DNA from: Blastochloris sulfoviridis
GTDB lineage: Bacteria > Pseudomonadota > Alphaproteobacteria > Rhizobiales > Xanthobacteraceae
Assembly: GCF_008630065.1 (NCBI RefSeq)
Contig: NZ_VWPL01000003.1
Coordinates: forward strand, 124,001 to 188,000
DNA: 64,000 nucleotides
Direction of reading: 5' to 3'
Positions 1 to 8,931 of this stretch are shown piece by piece (position 1 is the stretch's first letter; each line of letters begins with the position of its first letter). The position numbers and the translations under genes were made by a program. Below the pieces are notes generated by a model. That model saw only the letters and a list, made by a program, of their open reading frames with translations, did no database searches and was not told where the DNA came from.

Positions 1-267
1 ATCGATATTGGCGCGGATCAGCCCGCGCGCCTCGGCGCCGTCATCGACGAAGGCGGCAAAGCGCGCCCCGCGCGACAGCGCCTCCAGCCCCAGCGCGCCG
101 GTGCCGGCGAACAGATCCAGCACCCGCGCCCCCTCGCACACGTCGCCATAGGCGTGGGCCAGGACGTTGAACAGGCTCTCGCGCAGCCGGTCGGCAGTCG
201 GCCGGATGTCGTGCGATCTCGGGCTCGCCAGCGCGCGGCCCTTGAACCGCCCTCCGACGATGCGCAT
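1..267 (-). CDS. rsmD: 16S rRNA (guanine966-N2)-methyltransferase RsmD, 5' part only
   Basis: The first 89 codons read on the minus strand from an ATG at 267, before the gene leaves the window. The start MRIVGGRFKGR and the SAM-binding motif DLFAGTGALGLEALSRGA are typical of RsmD, a small-subunit rRNA methyltransferase that methylates G966 of 16S rRNA. The start lies 3 bp after the rluB stop codon, so the two genes are almost certainly cotranscribed. An rluB-rsmD pair is common in alphaproteobacteria. The C-terminal half, with the catalytic NPPY-type motif, is outside the window, so intactness cannot be judged. Confidence 0.93.
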   Translation of the reverse strand, partial: MRIVGGRFKGRALASPRSHDIRPTADRLRESLFNVLAHAYGDVCEGARVLDLFAGTGALGLEALSRGARFAAFVDDGAEARGLIRANID

Positions 268-270
268 CGC

Positions 271-2934
271 CTACTCCGGCCGCGGCTTGCGCGGGCCGCG
301 CGGCTTGTCGAAGCCGGGCTTGCCGCCAGGACGGCCAGGTCGCGCGCCCCCCGGCTTGCCGCCGAACTTGTTGCCGCCAAATTTGCTGCCCGGCCGATCG
401 CCGCGCGGCTTGAACGGACGATCCCCCTCAGGCCGCTCGCTGCGGGCACGGAACGGCCGCTCACCGCCCTCGCTCCGCTCGCGGAACGGCCGGTCGCCAC
501 GCGGCTTGAACGGACGATCCCCCTCAGGCCGCTCGCTGCGGGCACGGAACGGACGCTCGCCGCCCTCGCTCCGATCGCGGAACGGCCGGTCGCCACGCGG
601 CTTGAACGGACGATCCCCCTCAGGCCGCTCGCTGCGGGTGCGGAAGGAGCGCTCGCCCCCCTCGCCCCGATCCCGGAACGGCCGGTCGCCACGCGGCTTG
701 AACGGGCGCTCGCCCTCGGGCCGCTCGCTGCGGGCGCGGAACGGACGCTCGCCGCCCTCGCTCCGATCGCGGAACGGACGGTCACCGCGCGGCTTGAACG
801 GACGATCCCCCTCAGGCCGCTCGCTGCGGGCACGGAACGGACGCTCGCCGCCCTCGCTCCGATCGCGGAACGGCCGGTCGCCACGCGGCTTGAACGGACG
901 ATCCCCCTCAGGCCGCTCGCTGCGGGTGCGGAAGGAGCGCTCGCCCCCCTCGCCCCGATCCCGGAACGGCCGGTCGCCACGCGGCTTGAACGGGCGCTCG
1001 CCCTCGGGCCGCTCGCTGCGGGCGCGGAACGGACGCTCGCCGCCCTCGCTCCGATCGCGGAACGGACGGTCACCGCGCGGCTTGAACGGACGATCCCCCT
1101 CAGGCCGCTCGCTGCGGGCACGGAACGGACGCTCGCCGCCCTCGCTCCGATCGCGGAACGGCCGGTCGCCACGCGGCTTGAACGGACGATCCCCCTCAGG
1201 CCGCTCGCTGCGGGTGCGGAAGGAGCGCTCGCCCCCCTCGCCCCGATCCCGGAACGGCCGGTCGCCACGCGGCTTGAACGGACGATCCCCCTCAGGCCGC
1301 TCGCTGCGGGCACGGAACGGACGCTCACCGCCCTCGCCCCGATCGCGGAAAGGCTTGTCGCCCCGCGGCTTGAACGGGCGATCTCCCGGCGGGTTGTCAC
1401 CGTGCCGGATGAACGGGCGCGCTCGCTCGGCGGGCATTGCCGACGCCTCGGGCGGCGGTGCCGGCGAGCCGACCCGCTCGACCAGGATCGACCGGCCCTT
1501 GCGGTCCTCGGTCTGGCCGCGGCGCTTGGGCCGCGTGTCCTCGGAGGCCGGCGGAATGGCGGCGCGCTCGCGCCGTGGCAGCCGCCGCTTCGGCACGTCC
1601 TCGCCCTCCGGCGCGGCGCGCCAGATCGAGGGCTTGCGGCGATTGGACGGCTCGCGCAGCGGCCGATCGCTCCGCTCGGGACGCCCGCGCCGTTCGCCAC
1701 GTTCGGGCCCGTCCTCGAAGCGGTCGCGCGCTGGCCGCTCGTCCTGAGCGACGCGATCCTGGCGCACGGGACGCTCGGTCCGGCCCGGCTCCTGCCGCAC
1801 GGGCGCTTTCCGGGCCGGTTCTTTGTGCGCGGGTTTGGCGTCGCCATAGTCGCGCAGCGGGGCGGCGAAATCGACGCCGGCGATCGCCGCCAACTGCTCG
1901 CCGATCTGGTCGCGCAGCACCCGCGTTTTGACCTCCTCGATCGCCCCCTCCGCCAACTCGCCGAGCTGGAACGGGCCGAAGGAGAGCCGGATCAGCCGGT
2001 TGACGTGGACGCCGAGCGCGCCCAGCACGGTGCGGATCTCGCGCTTCTTGCCTTCGCGCAGCGCCACGGTGATCCACACGTTCGAGCCCTGTTCGCGGTC
2101 GAGCACAGCCTCGATCGAGCCGTACTGCATGCCATCGATCTCGACGCCCTCGCGCAATTTGTCGAGCTGGTCCTGCATCACCTCGCCGAAGGCGCGCACA
2201 CGATAGCGGCGCAGCCAGCCGGTCTCCGGCAGTTCCAGCACGCGCGCAAGCCCGCCGTCATTGGTGAGCAGCAGCAGGCCCTCGGTGTTGAAGTCGAGCC
2301 GTCCGACGCTGACGAGGCGCGGCAGGCCGGCCGGCAGCACGTCGAACACCGTCGGCCGCCCCTCGGGATCGTCGGTGGTGGTGACGAGGCCGCGCGGCTT
2401 GTGGAACAGGAACAGCCGCGTGCGCTCCTTCTCCGGCAGCGGCGCGCCATCGACCTCGATCCTGTCCGACGTGCTGACGGTGAAGGCCGGGCTGTCGAGC
2501 ACCTGGCCATTGACCGCCACCCGGCCGGCCGCGATCCACTCCTCGATCTCGCGGCGCGAGGCGAGCCCGGCGCGGGCGATCACCTTGGCGACGCGCTCGC
2601 GCACCTTGAGCGTCGGCTCGGGCAGATCCGCGCGCGGCGGACGGGCGAGAGTGGTCTTGGTTTTCGTCCCGGTGCGCGGCCTGTCGCCGCGCTGCGGCCG
2701 CTCGGGCCGCGCGCCCGGCTTGCCGGACGCCTTGCGAAAGCCGGACGCTTCGCCGGGCTTGCCACTAGGTTTGGCCCCAGGCTTGCCGCCAGCCTTGGCG
2801 CCGGGCCTTTTGGCGAACCCGGTGGCGGACCTCTCGGCGAACGTGCCGCCGGCACGGGCAGGCGCCCCTTTGCTGGGGCCGCGATGGGACGGGGGCGGGC
2901 GGCGCGGACCATCGTCCGTCGGCTTGCGGGGCAT
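271..2934 (-). CDS. rluB: 23S rRNA pseudouridine synthase, RluB/RsuA family, with long repetitive tail
   Basis: The product is 887 aa, far longer than the usual 250-300 aa of RluB. Residues 1-105 are basic and rich in Lys, Gly and Pro. An S4 RNA-binding domain follows at about 108-155, then the RsuA-type catalytic domain at about 170-345, with GRLDFNTEGLLLL holding the catalytic Asp214. RsuA-family enzymes isomerise uridine to pseudouridine in rRNA. From about residue 350 the tail is low-complexity, and about 320 residues of it are 32-aa repeats of the type RPFKPRGDRPFRDR followed by an EGGERPFRAR part. I chose the ATG at 2934 because the longer reading frame upstream overlaps the divergent tadA. 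The tail is Arg/Gly/Phe-rich and may bind RNA without folding, which is inference. Confidence 0.92.
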   Translation of the reverse strand: MPRKPTDDGPRRPPPSHRGPSKGAPARAGGTFAERSATGFAKRPGAKAGGKPGAKPSGKPGEASGFRKASGKPGARPERPQRGDRPRTGTKTKTTLARPPRADLPEPTLKVRERVAKVIARAGLASRREIEEWIAAGRVAVNGQVLDSPAFTVSTSDRIEVDGAPLPEKERTRLFLFHKPRGLVTTTDDPEGRPTVFDVLPAGLPRLVSVGRLDFNTEGLLLLTNDGGLARVLELPETGWLRRYRVRAFGEVMQDQLDKLREGVEIDGMQYGSIEAVLDREQGSNVWITVALREGKKREIRTVLGALGVHVNRLIRLSFGPFQLGELAEGAIEEVKTRVLRDQIGEQLAAIAGVDFAAPLRDYGDAKPAHKEPARKAPVRQEPGRTERPVRQDRVAQDERPARDRFEDGPERGERRGRPERSDRPLREPSNRRKPSIWRAAPEGEDVPKRRLPRRERAAIPPASEDTRPKRRGQTEDRKGRSILVERVGSPAPPPEASAMPAERARPFIRHGDNPPGDRPFKPRGDKPFRDRGEGGERPFRARSERPEGDRPFKPRGDRPFRDRGEGGERSFRTRSERPEGDRPFKPRGDRPFRDRSEGGERPFRARSERPEGDRPFKPRGDRPFRDRSEGGERPFRARSERPEGERPFKPRGDRPFRDRGEGGERSFRTRSERPEGDRPFKPRGDRPFRDRSEGGERPFRARSERPEGDRPFKPRGDRPFRDRSEGGERPFRARSERPEGERPFKPRGDRPFRDRGEGGERSFRTRSERPEGDRPFKPRGDRPFRDRSEGGERPFRARSERPEGDRPFKPRGDRPFRERSEGGERPFRARSERPEGDRPFKPRGDRPGSKFGGNKFGGKPGGARPGRPGGKPGFDKPRGPRKPRPE
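400..1392 (-). repeat. 96-bp in-frame minisatellite inside rluB
   Basis: Ten exact 96-bp periods run from the landmark tgaacggacg at 411 to its copy at 1371, encoding 32-aa units. A higher-order period of 288 bp (three units) is also visible: the variant landmark gggtgcgg recurs at 636, 924 and 1212. Every copy keeps the reading frame. Confidence 0.97.
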
Positions 2935-3013
2935 GGCGGTTCCGTGCGACCTGGAGAAGGAGGGCGCCTGTAGCACGGCGCGGACGGGAATACGAGCGGT
3001 GCGCCCCGCCTTC

Positions 3014-3442
3014 ATGGACATTGCGCTGGACGAGGCGCGCGCGGCGGCAGCCCGCGGCGAGGTGCCGATCGGCTGCGTCATCGTCAGAAACGGCGCGGTT
3101 ATTGCGCGCGCCGGCAACCGCACGCTGGAGCTGAAGGATCCCACCGCTCACGCCGAAGTGCTGGCAATCCGCGCCGCGGCCTCGGCCCTCGACTCCGAGC
3201 GGCTCATCGGCTGCGACCTCTACGTGACGCTGGAGCCCTGCCCGATGTGCGCGGCAGCCATCTCGTTCGCCCGCATCCGCCGCCTCTATTATGGCGCCGC
3301 CGACCCCAAGGGCGGCGCGGTGGACAGCGGCGTGCGACTCTATGCCAGCCCCACCTGCCATCACCGGCCCGAGGTCTATTGCGGCCTCGCCGAGCAGGAC
3401 GCAGCCGGGCTGCTCAAGGACTTCTTCCGCGACCGGCGGTGA
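3014..3442 (+). CDS. tadA: tRNA-specific adenosine deaminase TadA
   Basis: The 142-aa product deaminates adenosine 34 to inosine in tRNA-Arg(ACG). Zinc and catalytic residues are in place: His46 and Glu48 in the HAE motif, and Cys76 and Cys79 in EPCPMC. The start MDIALDEA gives the family's normal N-terminus and length. The gene is divergent from rluB with an 80-bp gap. Divergent tadA and rluB is a frequent alphaproteobacterial arrangement, which supports the assignment. Confidence 0.95.
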   Translation: MDIALDEARAAAARGEVPIGCVIVRNGAVIARAGNRTLELKDPTAHAEVLAIRAAASALDSERLIGCDLYVTLEPCPMCAAAISFARIRRLYYGAADPKGGAVDSGVRLYASPTCHHRPEVYCGLAEQDAAGLLKDFFRDRR

Positions 3443-3546
3443 GACCGGATGGCGGCTGGCCGCGGTTTTGCTAGGGACATGACGGCAGGCAAGATTGGCG
3501 GCAGGCAAGACTGGCGGCCGAAGCGACTGAAGACGCGACTGAACGA

Positions 3547-4662
3547 GTGGAGTGTGGGTTGCACGACGAACATGTGGGGGTGGAGCGCGCCTTGGCCGAG
3601 ATCCGCGCCGGGCGCCCGGTGGTCATCACCGGGGAGGGCGGCCCGGTTCTCACCGTCGGCATCGAGGGGCTCGATGCCGAACAGGTGGCCGGGCTGGACA
3701 CGGCCGGCGGGGCGCGGCTGGTGCTGCCGGCGGCACGGCTGCGGCGGCTCGGCCTGGAGCGCACCGCCGCCGGCACGCTCGCGCTTCCGGCGATCGATCT
3801 CGCCCGCATCGAACGGCTGACCCTGGCGCTCGATGCCGCCCTCGATGCCCCGGTCGGCCCAGCTGCCCCCATCGACGAGGCCGCGCTGGAGCTCGCCCGG
3901 CTCGCGCTGATCCTGCCGGCGCTGCTGGTGGTGCCGCTCCCGGAGGCGGCCTCGGCCGCCGTCGCCGGGCTGATGAGCGTTCCGGCCGAGGCGATCGGCC
4001 GCTACCGCTCGGGCGAAATCGAGCGGCTGCGCATCGTCGGCCGGGCGCCGGTGCCGCTGGAGGGCGCGCCCGATACCGAATTCGTGGTGTTTCGCGGCGG
4101 CGAGGGCCTGCGCGACCAGGTGGCGGTGATCATCGGCCGGCCGGACCTTGGCGGTGCGGTGGCGGTGCGGCTGCATTCGGCCTGCCTGACCGGCGATCTG
4201 TTCGGCAGCCTCGCCTGCGACTGCGGCGACCAGTTGCGCTCCACCGCCCGCGCCATGGCGGCGGGCGGCGGCGGCATCATCCTCTATCTCGACCAGGAAG
4301 GGCGCGGCAACGGCATCGCCAACAAGATCCGCGCCTACCGGCTGCAGAGCCGCGGCTTCGACACCTTCGACGCCGACGAGGCGCTGGGCTTCGAGTTCGA
4401 CGGCCGGCGTTTCGACTTCGCCGCCGCGATGCTGCGCCAGCTCGGCGTGACGAAGATCCGCCTCCTCACCAACAACCCGCACAAGGTGGCGGCGCTGCGC
4501 GAGGCCGGTCTCGATGTCGTGGCCGAGGAGCGGGTTATCGGCCGCCGCACGCCGGAGAACATCCGCTACCTCACCGCCAAGCGCGACCGCGCCGGCCATC
4601 GTCTCGATCCCGATGCGCCCACCGCCGACACGGCGGCGAAGACGCGCTCCGACCCGGCCTGA
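3547..4662 (+). CDS. ribA: GTP cyclohydrolase II with decayed RibB-like N-terminal region
   Basis: The 371-aa product opens GTP to start riboflavin synthesis. The C-terminal 200 residues carry the RibA zinc cysteines (Cys213, Cys224, Cys226 in the HSACLTGDLFGSLACDCG region) and the DQEGRGNGI loop. Residues 1-150 follow the outline of a RibB (DHBP synthase) domain, beginning with an ALAEIRAGRPVVI segment. They lack the acidic DDEDRENEGD metal-binding motif, so that half is probably not catalytic. Related alphaproteobacterial RibA proteins have such an N-terminus. The start is a GTG without a strong Shine-Dalgarno sequence, so the exact N-terminus is uncertain. Confidence 0.9.
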   Translation: MECGLHDEHVGVERALAEIRAGRPVVITGEGGPVLTVGIEGLDAEQVAGLDTAGGARLVLPAARLRRLGLERTAAGTLALPAIDLARIERLTLALDAALDAPVGPAAPIDEAALELARLALILPALLVVPLPEAASAAVAGLMSVPAEAIGRYRSGEIERLRIVGRAPVPLEGAPDTEFVVFRGGEGLRDQVAVIIGRPDLGGAVAVRLHSACLTGDLFGSLACDCGDQLRSTARAMAAGGGGIILYLDQEGRGNGIANKIRAYRLQSRGFDTFDADEALGFEFDGRRFDFAAAMLRQLGVTKIRLLTNNPHKVAALREAGLDVVAEERVIGRRTPENIRYLTAKRDRAGHRLDPDAPTADTAAKTRSDPA

Positions 4663-4684
4663 TTCGGAGTTCGCGGGCTTATGC

Positions 4685-4800
4685 GGTTTCCGGCTGATCA
4701 AGCCTTCGAGCCGTATTCCGATCGCCGAAAATCCCGTTATCGAACAAGGGATTTTCGGCGAGACCGTTTCCGGTATCCCGAAGGGATCAACCGGAAACCG
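4685..4800. repeat. Family B interspersed repeat, copy 1
   Basis: This is the best-preserved copy. It starts GGTTTCCGGCTGATC and ends GATCAACCGGAAACC, an inverted terminal pair. A central hairpin has a 13-bp perfect stem (CGCCGAAAATCCC with GGGATTTTCGGCG), and the right end folds into a second hairpin. It fills the gap between the convergent ribA and DCC-protein genes and ends 2 bp from the latter's stop codon. Confidence 0.9.
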
Positions 4801-4802
4801 TA

Positions 4803-5231
4803 TTATCCTTGCGAAACCGGCCGTCCGAACCGGCGCACCAGTGGCATCACGCGGAGCCACAGCCGGTAGGCCACCTCGATGAGCCGCGCGCCCGCGCCGC
4901 TGGCAAACAGCCGCCCGGCCCGGCGAAACCGGGGCAGCGCCTGCCATATCTCGGCGAACGCCCGCCCGCCGTCGACCAGCACCCCATCGGCGCGGCGGAC
5001 ATGGAAGCGCGCCAGCGCCGCCGACCGCGTGAGGTCGGGTGCCAGCGAATCGCCCGTGGCCTTGGCGATATCGGTCCACACGATGGCGTCCGCGCCCTCG
5101 CAGCCGCGATAGTGGGCGATCTCGCGCGAACAGACCGGGCAGGAGCCGTCATAATAGACCGTCAGCGCCGGTGCGGCGGCGGTCGCGGGCGGCGGAGTGG
5201 TCGGCGAATCGGCCTCGCGCGACGGGGTCAT
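4803..5231 (-). CDS. DCC-family (DUF393) thiol-disulfide oxidoreductase-like protein
   Basis: The 142-aa product has the DUF393 signature YYDGSCPVCSREI, with a CPVC pair (Cys31, Cys34) in a thioredoxin-like setting. The family is annotated as putative thiol-disulfide oxidoreductases; substrates are mostly unknown. No signal peptide is seen, so it is probably cytoplasmic. The first 22 residues are Pro/Ala-rich and not conserved in the family, so a start further in is possible. I took the ATG at 5231 because a GGAG stretch lies upstream. Confidence 0.85.
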   Translation of the reverse strand: MTPSREADSPTTPPPATAAAPALTVYYDGSCPVCSREIAHYRGCEGADAIVWTDIAKATGDSLAPDLTRSAALARFHVRRADGVLVDGGRAFAEIWQALPRFRRAGRLFASGAGARLIEVAYRLWLRVMPLVRRFGRPVSQG

Positions 5232-5400
5232 GGCGGCTCTTGCTCCAACTTGGAGAGGGGGATGTCGGAACCGGCATTCGGCTCCGCCTGCTTCTCCATA
5301 CGCGCGCCATGGCCGGCGGATCACGGCGCCGCCCCCGAGGGCTTGCGAGAGCGGACCCTTGCGCCGCGATCGGCCGCGATGGCCCGGCGCGACAGCCATG

Positions 5401-5429
5401 TTGACAAGCTCCGGCCGGCATCATACCAA
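5401..5429 (+). promoter_or_regulatory. Probable sigma-70-type promoter of tRNA-Leu
   Basis: A perfect TTGACA at 5401-5406 is followed after 17 bp by TACCAA at 5424-5429. The tRNA begins 21 bp further on. Spacing fits; the -10 box matches only in part. Confidence 0.55.
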
Positions 5430-5449
5430 GCGCGCCACCGCTCAGGCGG

Positions 5450-5534
5450 GCCCAGGTGGCGGAATTGGTAGACGCGCTGGTTTCAGGTACCAGTGGTGCA
5501 AGCCGTGGAGGTTCGAGTCCTCTCCTGGGCACCA
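5450..5534 (+). tRNA. tRNA-Leu (anticodon CAG)
   Basis: The acceptor stem GCCCAGG pairs with CCTGGGC, and CCA is encoded at 5532-5534. The anticodon arm is CTGGT / TTCAGGT / ACCAG, giving anticodon CAG that reads CUG. A variable arm (TGGTGCAAGCCG region) and a T loop with GGTTCGAGTCC are present, as expected for a class II tRNA-Leu. Confidence 0.97.
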
Positions 5535-5556
5535 GTCTCTCGCTGAGAGGCTGGTT
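5533..5556 (+). terminator. Possible hairpin terminator after tRNA-Leu
   Basis: CAGTCTCTC and GAGAGGCTG form a 9-bp stem with one G-T pair just after the tRNA. There is no clear T-run behind it, so it may instead be a processing signal. Confidence 0.4.
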
Positions 5557-5609
5557 GCCGCGAGTTTTCGCCGCGCATCGTGCTTTCGACAGTCCCAAAA
5601 AATTCACGC

Positions 5610-6323
5610 CTACAGTATGTCCACGCTGCCGCCATGCTGGCGGACAAGCGCTGCGATGGTGTGGACGAGCACGTGCCGTCGCACCGACAGACACTCGATC
5701 GGGATGTAGATCTCGTTGTCGCGCGGGTGCCGGCGGACGAGGCCGCCTGTTAGGAAGAACAGGATCGGCTGGTTCCGGCTGATCCAAGTCTCGCCGGGCT
5801 GGGGCTGCCACCAACGGAACATGATGACTCCGAGCCGGTACGGGTCATGGCAGGCTGAAACGGGCCTTCGAAGTTCGAGACCCACCCCCTTGATGTCGAT
5901 CCCCCGGGCCGGCGATCCATTCTGGACCGCCCAGGCGTGCGCGACATCGGACCAGGGAACCGGTGCCAAGCGCAGCCGCCCATCACGGATCGATCCGGCG
6001 TCGATGACAAGAGGGGCGTTGCGCCAGCGGTCGGCCAGGAGCGTCACCACGGCCCCGAGAACCGTCACGCTGGTGACGCCCGAGAAAACTGCGAGCAGAA
6101 CCGCAACGACGGCCTCGCCCGCGGACCCGATCTCGCCGGTGGCGAGGAGCTGGATCATGATCGCAGCACCGAACACCATGCCCGCGGCCAGCACCAACGC
6201 GGGAAAGATCAGCAGCCCGCCGAGGACGCCGATCCGGGTCCTCGCCTCCAGCGGCAGCGACACCTGCTGGGGCGGCGGCACCGGCTGCCACAGCTTCGGC
6301 TCGCCCGGAATCTCGATTTGCAT
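5610..6323 (-). CDS. Predicted membrane protein of unknown function with a PH-like C-terminal part
   Basis: I do not recognise a family for this 237-aa protein. Residues 1-25 are hydrophilic. Two strong hydrophobic segments follow at about 32-60 and 75-105, separated by a short acidic loop. After them comes a soluble part of about 125 residues with a VIDAGSIRDGRLRLAPVPW stretch. That soluble part alternates strands and contains a Trp-Ser-Asp-Val segment, as in membrane-anchored PH-like domains, but this is only a resemblance. The ATG at 6323 has a good AGGGGAAG Shine-Dalgarno. The gene converges on the tRNA and has no obvious operon partner. Confidence 0.7.
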   Translation of the reverse strand: MQIEIPGEPKLWQPVPPPQQVSLPLEARTRIGVLGGLLIFPALVLAAGMVFGAAIMIQLLATGEIGSAGEAVVAVLLAVFSGVTSVTVLGAVVTLLADRWRNAPLVIDAGSIRDGRLRLAPVPWSDVAHAWAVQNGSPARGIDIKGVGLELRRPVSACHDPYRLGVIMFRWWQPQPGETWISRNQPILFFLTGGLVRRHPRDNEIYIPIECLSVRRHVLVHTIAALVRQHGGSVDIL

Positions 6324-6578
6324 CGCCCGGCTTCCCCTCAACGTCCCCGTGAAAAAATAGAATCGGCTCCACTCTCTCGGGTAAAGAACCCCAACGAAAC
6401 GTCACGACGGCCCTGATCCCGGCCGATGAAACCCGCGTAGACGAAATCTGCGTAAACGAAACCTGCGCCCGCCCACCCAGGGCCGGGCGAGAACGGAGCG
6501 GCCGTGGTCACCCGGCAACCCGGTTATGCCAATGTTGGGCTTGATCGCGGCCGCAAGCTTGCGCATTCGTTCGGCCCC

Positions 6579-8168
6579 ATGAGTTCCGAGGCCAGCGGGC
6601 ACCATCCCTTGACGCGCAGTGGCGAGGGCCCGACGCCTCTGGCGCGGGGGCTCCGGCTGCTCGCGCCCATCGGCGCGTTCATCGCCATCCTGTTCGCCCT
6701 TTGGCAGCTTTTTGCGGCCAGCAGCGGGCTCGATATCCGCCGCACCCAGCTCGGCAACACGCCGGTGAGCGTGTTCCGCCTGCCCGGCGGCGCGCCGGCC
6801 CCGGCGGTGATCATCGCCCACGGCTTTGCCGGCTCCCAGAAGCTGATGGAGCCATTCGCCGTCACGCTGGCCCAGAGCGGCTATGTCGCGGTGACGTTCG
6901 ATTTCGCCGGCCACGGCTTCAATCCGGATTCGCTGGCCGGCGGTCTGGTCGACCGCAACGCCCGCGCCCAGCGGCTGCTGCCCGAGCTCGACAAGGTCAT
7001 CGCCTATGCCCGGTCGCTGCCGGAGGTCGACGGCCGCGTCGCGCTGCTCGGCCACTCGATGGCCTCGGATCTGGTGGCGCGCGAGGCCAAGGCGCGCGGC
7101 GACATCGCCGCCACGGTGACGATCTCGCTGTTCTCGCCGGAGCCCGACGCCACGGGGCCGCGCAACCTGCTGGTCGTGGTCGGCGCCATCGAGGATCCGC
7201 ATTTGATGAAGGAGGCCTACCGGGCGGTGTCGGTGGCCATCGCCGGGCCGGCGGAGGCCGGCGTCACCTATGGGCGGTTCGAGGACGGCACCGCGCGGCG
7301 CGTCGCCATCGCCCCCGGCGTCGAGCACATCGCCGTGCTGTTCAGCGCCACCAGCCTGAAGGAGACCCGCGACTGGCTGAACGCCGTGTTCGGCCGCGAC
7401 CAGACCGGCCTGATCGATGCCCGCGGCTGGTGGTTCCTGCTGCTGTTCGGCGGGCTTCTGGTGCTGGCCCGGCCGCTGACCCGGCTGCTGCCGGTGGTGG
7501 CGGCGGCGCCGCGCGGCGCCAATCTGACATGGCGCCCGCTTCTGCTGGTGGCAGTGGCACCGGTCATCCTGACGCCGCTGATCCTGTGGGCGTCGCCGGT
7601 CAATACGCTGCCGCTGCTGCTCGGCGAGTACCTCTATTTCCACTTCGCAGTCTACGGGCTGGTGACGTTCGCCACCCTCAGGCTGGTGCGATGGTGGAAG
7701 GCCATCCCCGCCCCGCCGAAGGCGTCGGTGTCGCCGTGGCGGTTCGGGCTCGCCTTTGCGGCGATTGCCGCCTACGGCCTGTTCGCCATCGGCTGGCCGG
7801 TCGATCATTTCGTGTCGTCGGTGGCGCCCATCGAGGCGCGCGTGCCGCTGATCCTGGCCATGGCCGCGGGCACCGCCGTCTATTTTGTCGCCGACGAATG
7901 GCTGGTGCGTGGCTTGAAGCCGCTGCGCGGCGCCTACGCCCTCACCAAGGCGTGCTTCCTGGTGTCGCTCGCCCTGGCGGTGGCGCTCAATCCGCCGCGG
8001 CTGTTCTTCCTGATGATCGCCTCGCCGATCATGGTGGCGATGTTCGTGGTCTATGGGCTGATCAGCCGCTGGGCCTTCAACCGCACCAACGAGCCGCTGG
8101 CGGCGGCGCTGGCCAATGCGATCATCTTCGCCTGGGCCATCGCCACCACCTTCCCGATCATCGGATGA
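6579..8168 (+). CDS. Membrane-anchored alpha/beta hydrolase
   Basis: The 529-aa product has one transmembrane segment near the N-terminus, an alpha/beta-hydrolase domain (about 40-290) and roughly six to seven transmembrane segments in the C-terminal 230 residues. The hydrolase part shows IIAHGFAGS, the nucleophile elbow LLGHSMAS and a VEHIAV segment that can supply the catalytic His. Substrate unknown. A GTG at 6504, 75 bp upstream in frame, has a GGAG sequence before it and is an alternative start. The next gene is convergent, 40 bp away. Confidence 0.8.
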   Translation: MSSEASGHHPLTRSGEGPTPLARGLRLLAPIGAFIAILFALWQLFAASSGLDIRRTQLGNTPVSVFRLPGGAPAPAVIIAHGFAGSQKLMEPFAVTLAQSGYVAVTFDFAGHGFNPDSLAGGLVDRNARAQRLLPELDKVIAYARSLPEVDGRVALLGHSMASDLVAREAKARGDIAATVTISLFSPEPDATGPRNLLVVVGAIEDPHLMKEAYRAVSVAIAGPAEAGVTYGRFEDGTARRVAIAPGVEHIAVLFSATSLKETRDWLNAVFGRDQTGLIDARGWWFLLLFGGLLVLARPLTRLLPVVAAAPRGANLTWRPLLLVAVAPVILTPLILWASPVNTLPLLLGEYLYFHFAVYGLVTFATLRLVRWWKAIPAPPKASVSPWRFGLAFAAIAAYGLFAIGWPVDHFVSSVAPIEARVPLILAMAAGTAVYFVADEWLVRGLKPLRGAYALTKACFLVSLALAVALNPPRLFFLMIASPIMVAMFVVYGLISRWAFNRTNEPLAAALANAIIFAWAIATTFPIIG

Positions 8169-8208
8169 TACGGTTTTTGGCCTGCAAGGCCGGTGAACCG
8201 CAGGAAGG
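8168..8208. repeat. Family B fragment
   Basis: A degenerate end fragment (ATACGGTTTTTGGCC then GGTGAACCG) fills the 40-bp convergent gap between the hydrolase and amidotransferase genes. Confidence 0.45.
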
Positions 8209-8931
8209 TCAGCCCCGCCCGCTCACCAGACGCAGGAAATTGTCGTTGAAGCGGCGGGCGGCGGCGGCGAAATCGGGCAGGCGCGCCAGCGTCTCGCCGG
8301 CCAGGAGTTCGGCGCGCTCCTTGCCCAGCGCCCGCTCCAGCGAGGCGGCATAGGCGGGAATCGCCTGCCAGTCGTGCACCGTGTCCTCGCCGATCTCGAC
8401 ATGGTACTGCACGCCATAGGCCGCGCGCCCGATACGCAGCGCCTGCACCGCGCAGGCATCATTGGCGGCCAGCACGGTGGCGCCGACGGGCGGGCGCGAC
8501 ACCTCGGCGCCATGCCACTGGAAGGTCTCGACCGGATTCACGAAGCCGGCGAACAGCGGGTCGGCGGCGCCGGCCGGGGTCAGGTCGACGGTGCCGAGCC
8601 CAACTTCCGGCTCCTTGGCGGGGTCGACCGCGCCGCCCATGACATCGGCCAGCAACTGGTGTCCGAGGCAGACGCCGAGATAGGGCCGGTCGAGGGCGCG
8701 CACCCAATGGCTGATCGCCAGCTTCTCGGCCACCATCCAGGGGTGCTCTTCCTCCTCCCACACGTCCATCGGCCCGCCCATGACGACCAGCGCGTCATAG
8801 GGCTCCAGCGCCGGGATCGGCTCGCCGGCATCGAGTTCGACCGCATCCCATTCGATGCCGGCCTCGCGCCACAGCTCGCGGAACGTTCCGGGATGCTCGA
8901 CGTCGACATGCTGGAAAACCAGAAAGCGCAT
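8209..8931 (-). CDS. Class I glutamine amidotransferase domain protein
   Basis: The 240-aa protein is a stand-alone GATase1 like those annotated as GMP synthase glutamine amidotransferase homologues. The nucleophile elbow GVCLGHQLL holds Cys88, and YHVE supplies the catalytic His and Glu. Members hydrolyse glutamine or act on gamma-glutamyl compounds; the acceptor here is unknown. A GGGGGAG Shine-Dalgarno sits 5 bp before the ATG. It is divergent from the radical SAM gene, with about 240 bp between. Confidence 0.88.
   Translation of the reverse strand: MRFLVFQHVDVEHPGTFRELWREAGIEWDAVELDAGEPIPALEPYDALVVMGGPMDVWEEEEHPWMVAEKLAISHWVRALDRPYLGVCLGHQLLADVMGGAVDPAKEPEVGLGTVDLTPAGAADPLFAGFVNPVETFQWHGAEVSRPPVGATVLAANDACAVQALRIGRAAYGVQYHVEIGEDTVHDWQAIPAYAASLERALGKERAELLAGETLARLPDFAAAARRFNDNFLRLVSGRG

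Noticed and set aside
400-1392. A CRISPR-like array
   Set aside because: Units are contiguous 96-bp copies without unique spacers, and they are coding.
18-2973. Long open frames on both strands across rluB
   Set aside because: They are shadows of the 96-bp repeat, whose length is a multiple of 3. Only the minus-strand frame ending at 271 has the S4 and RsuA domains.
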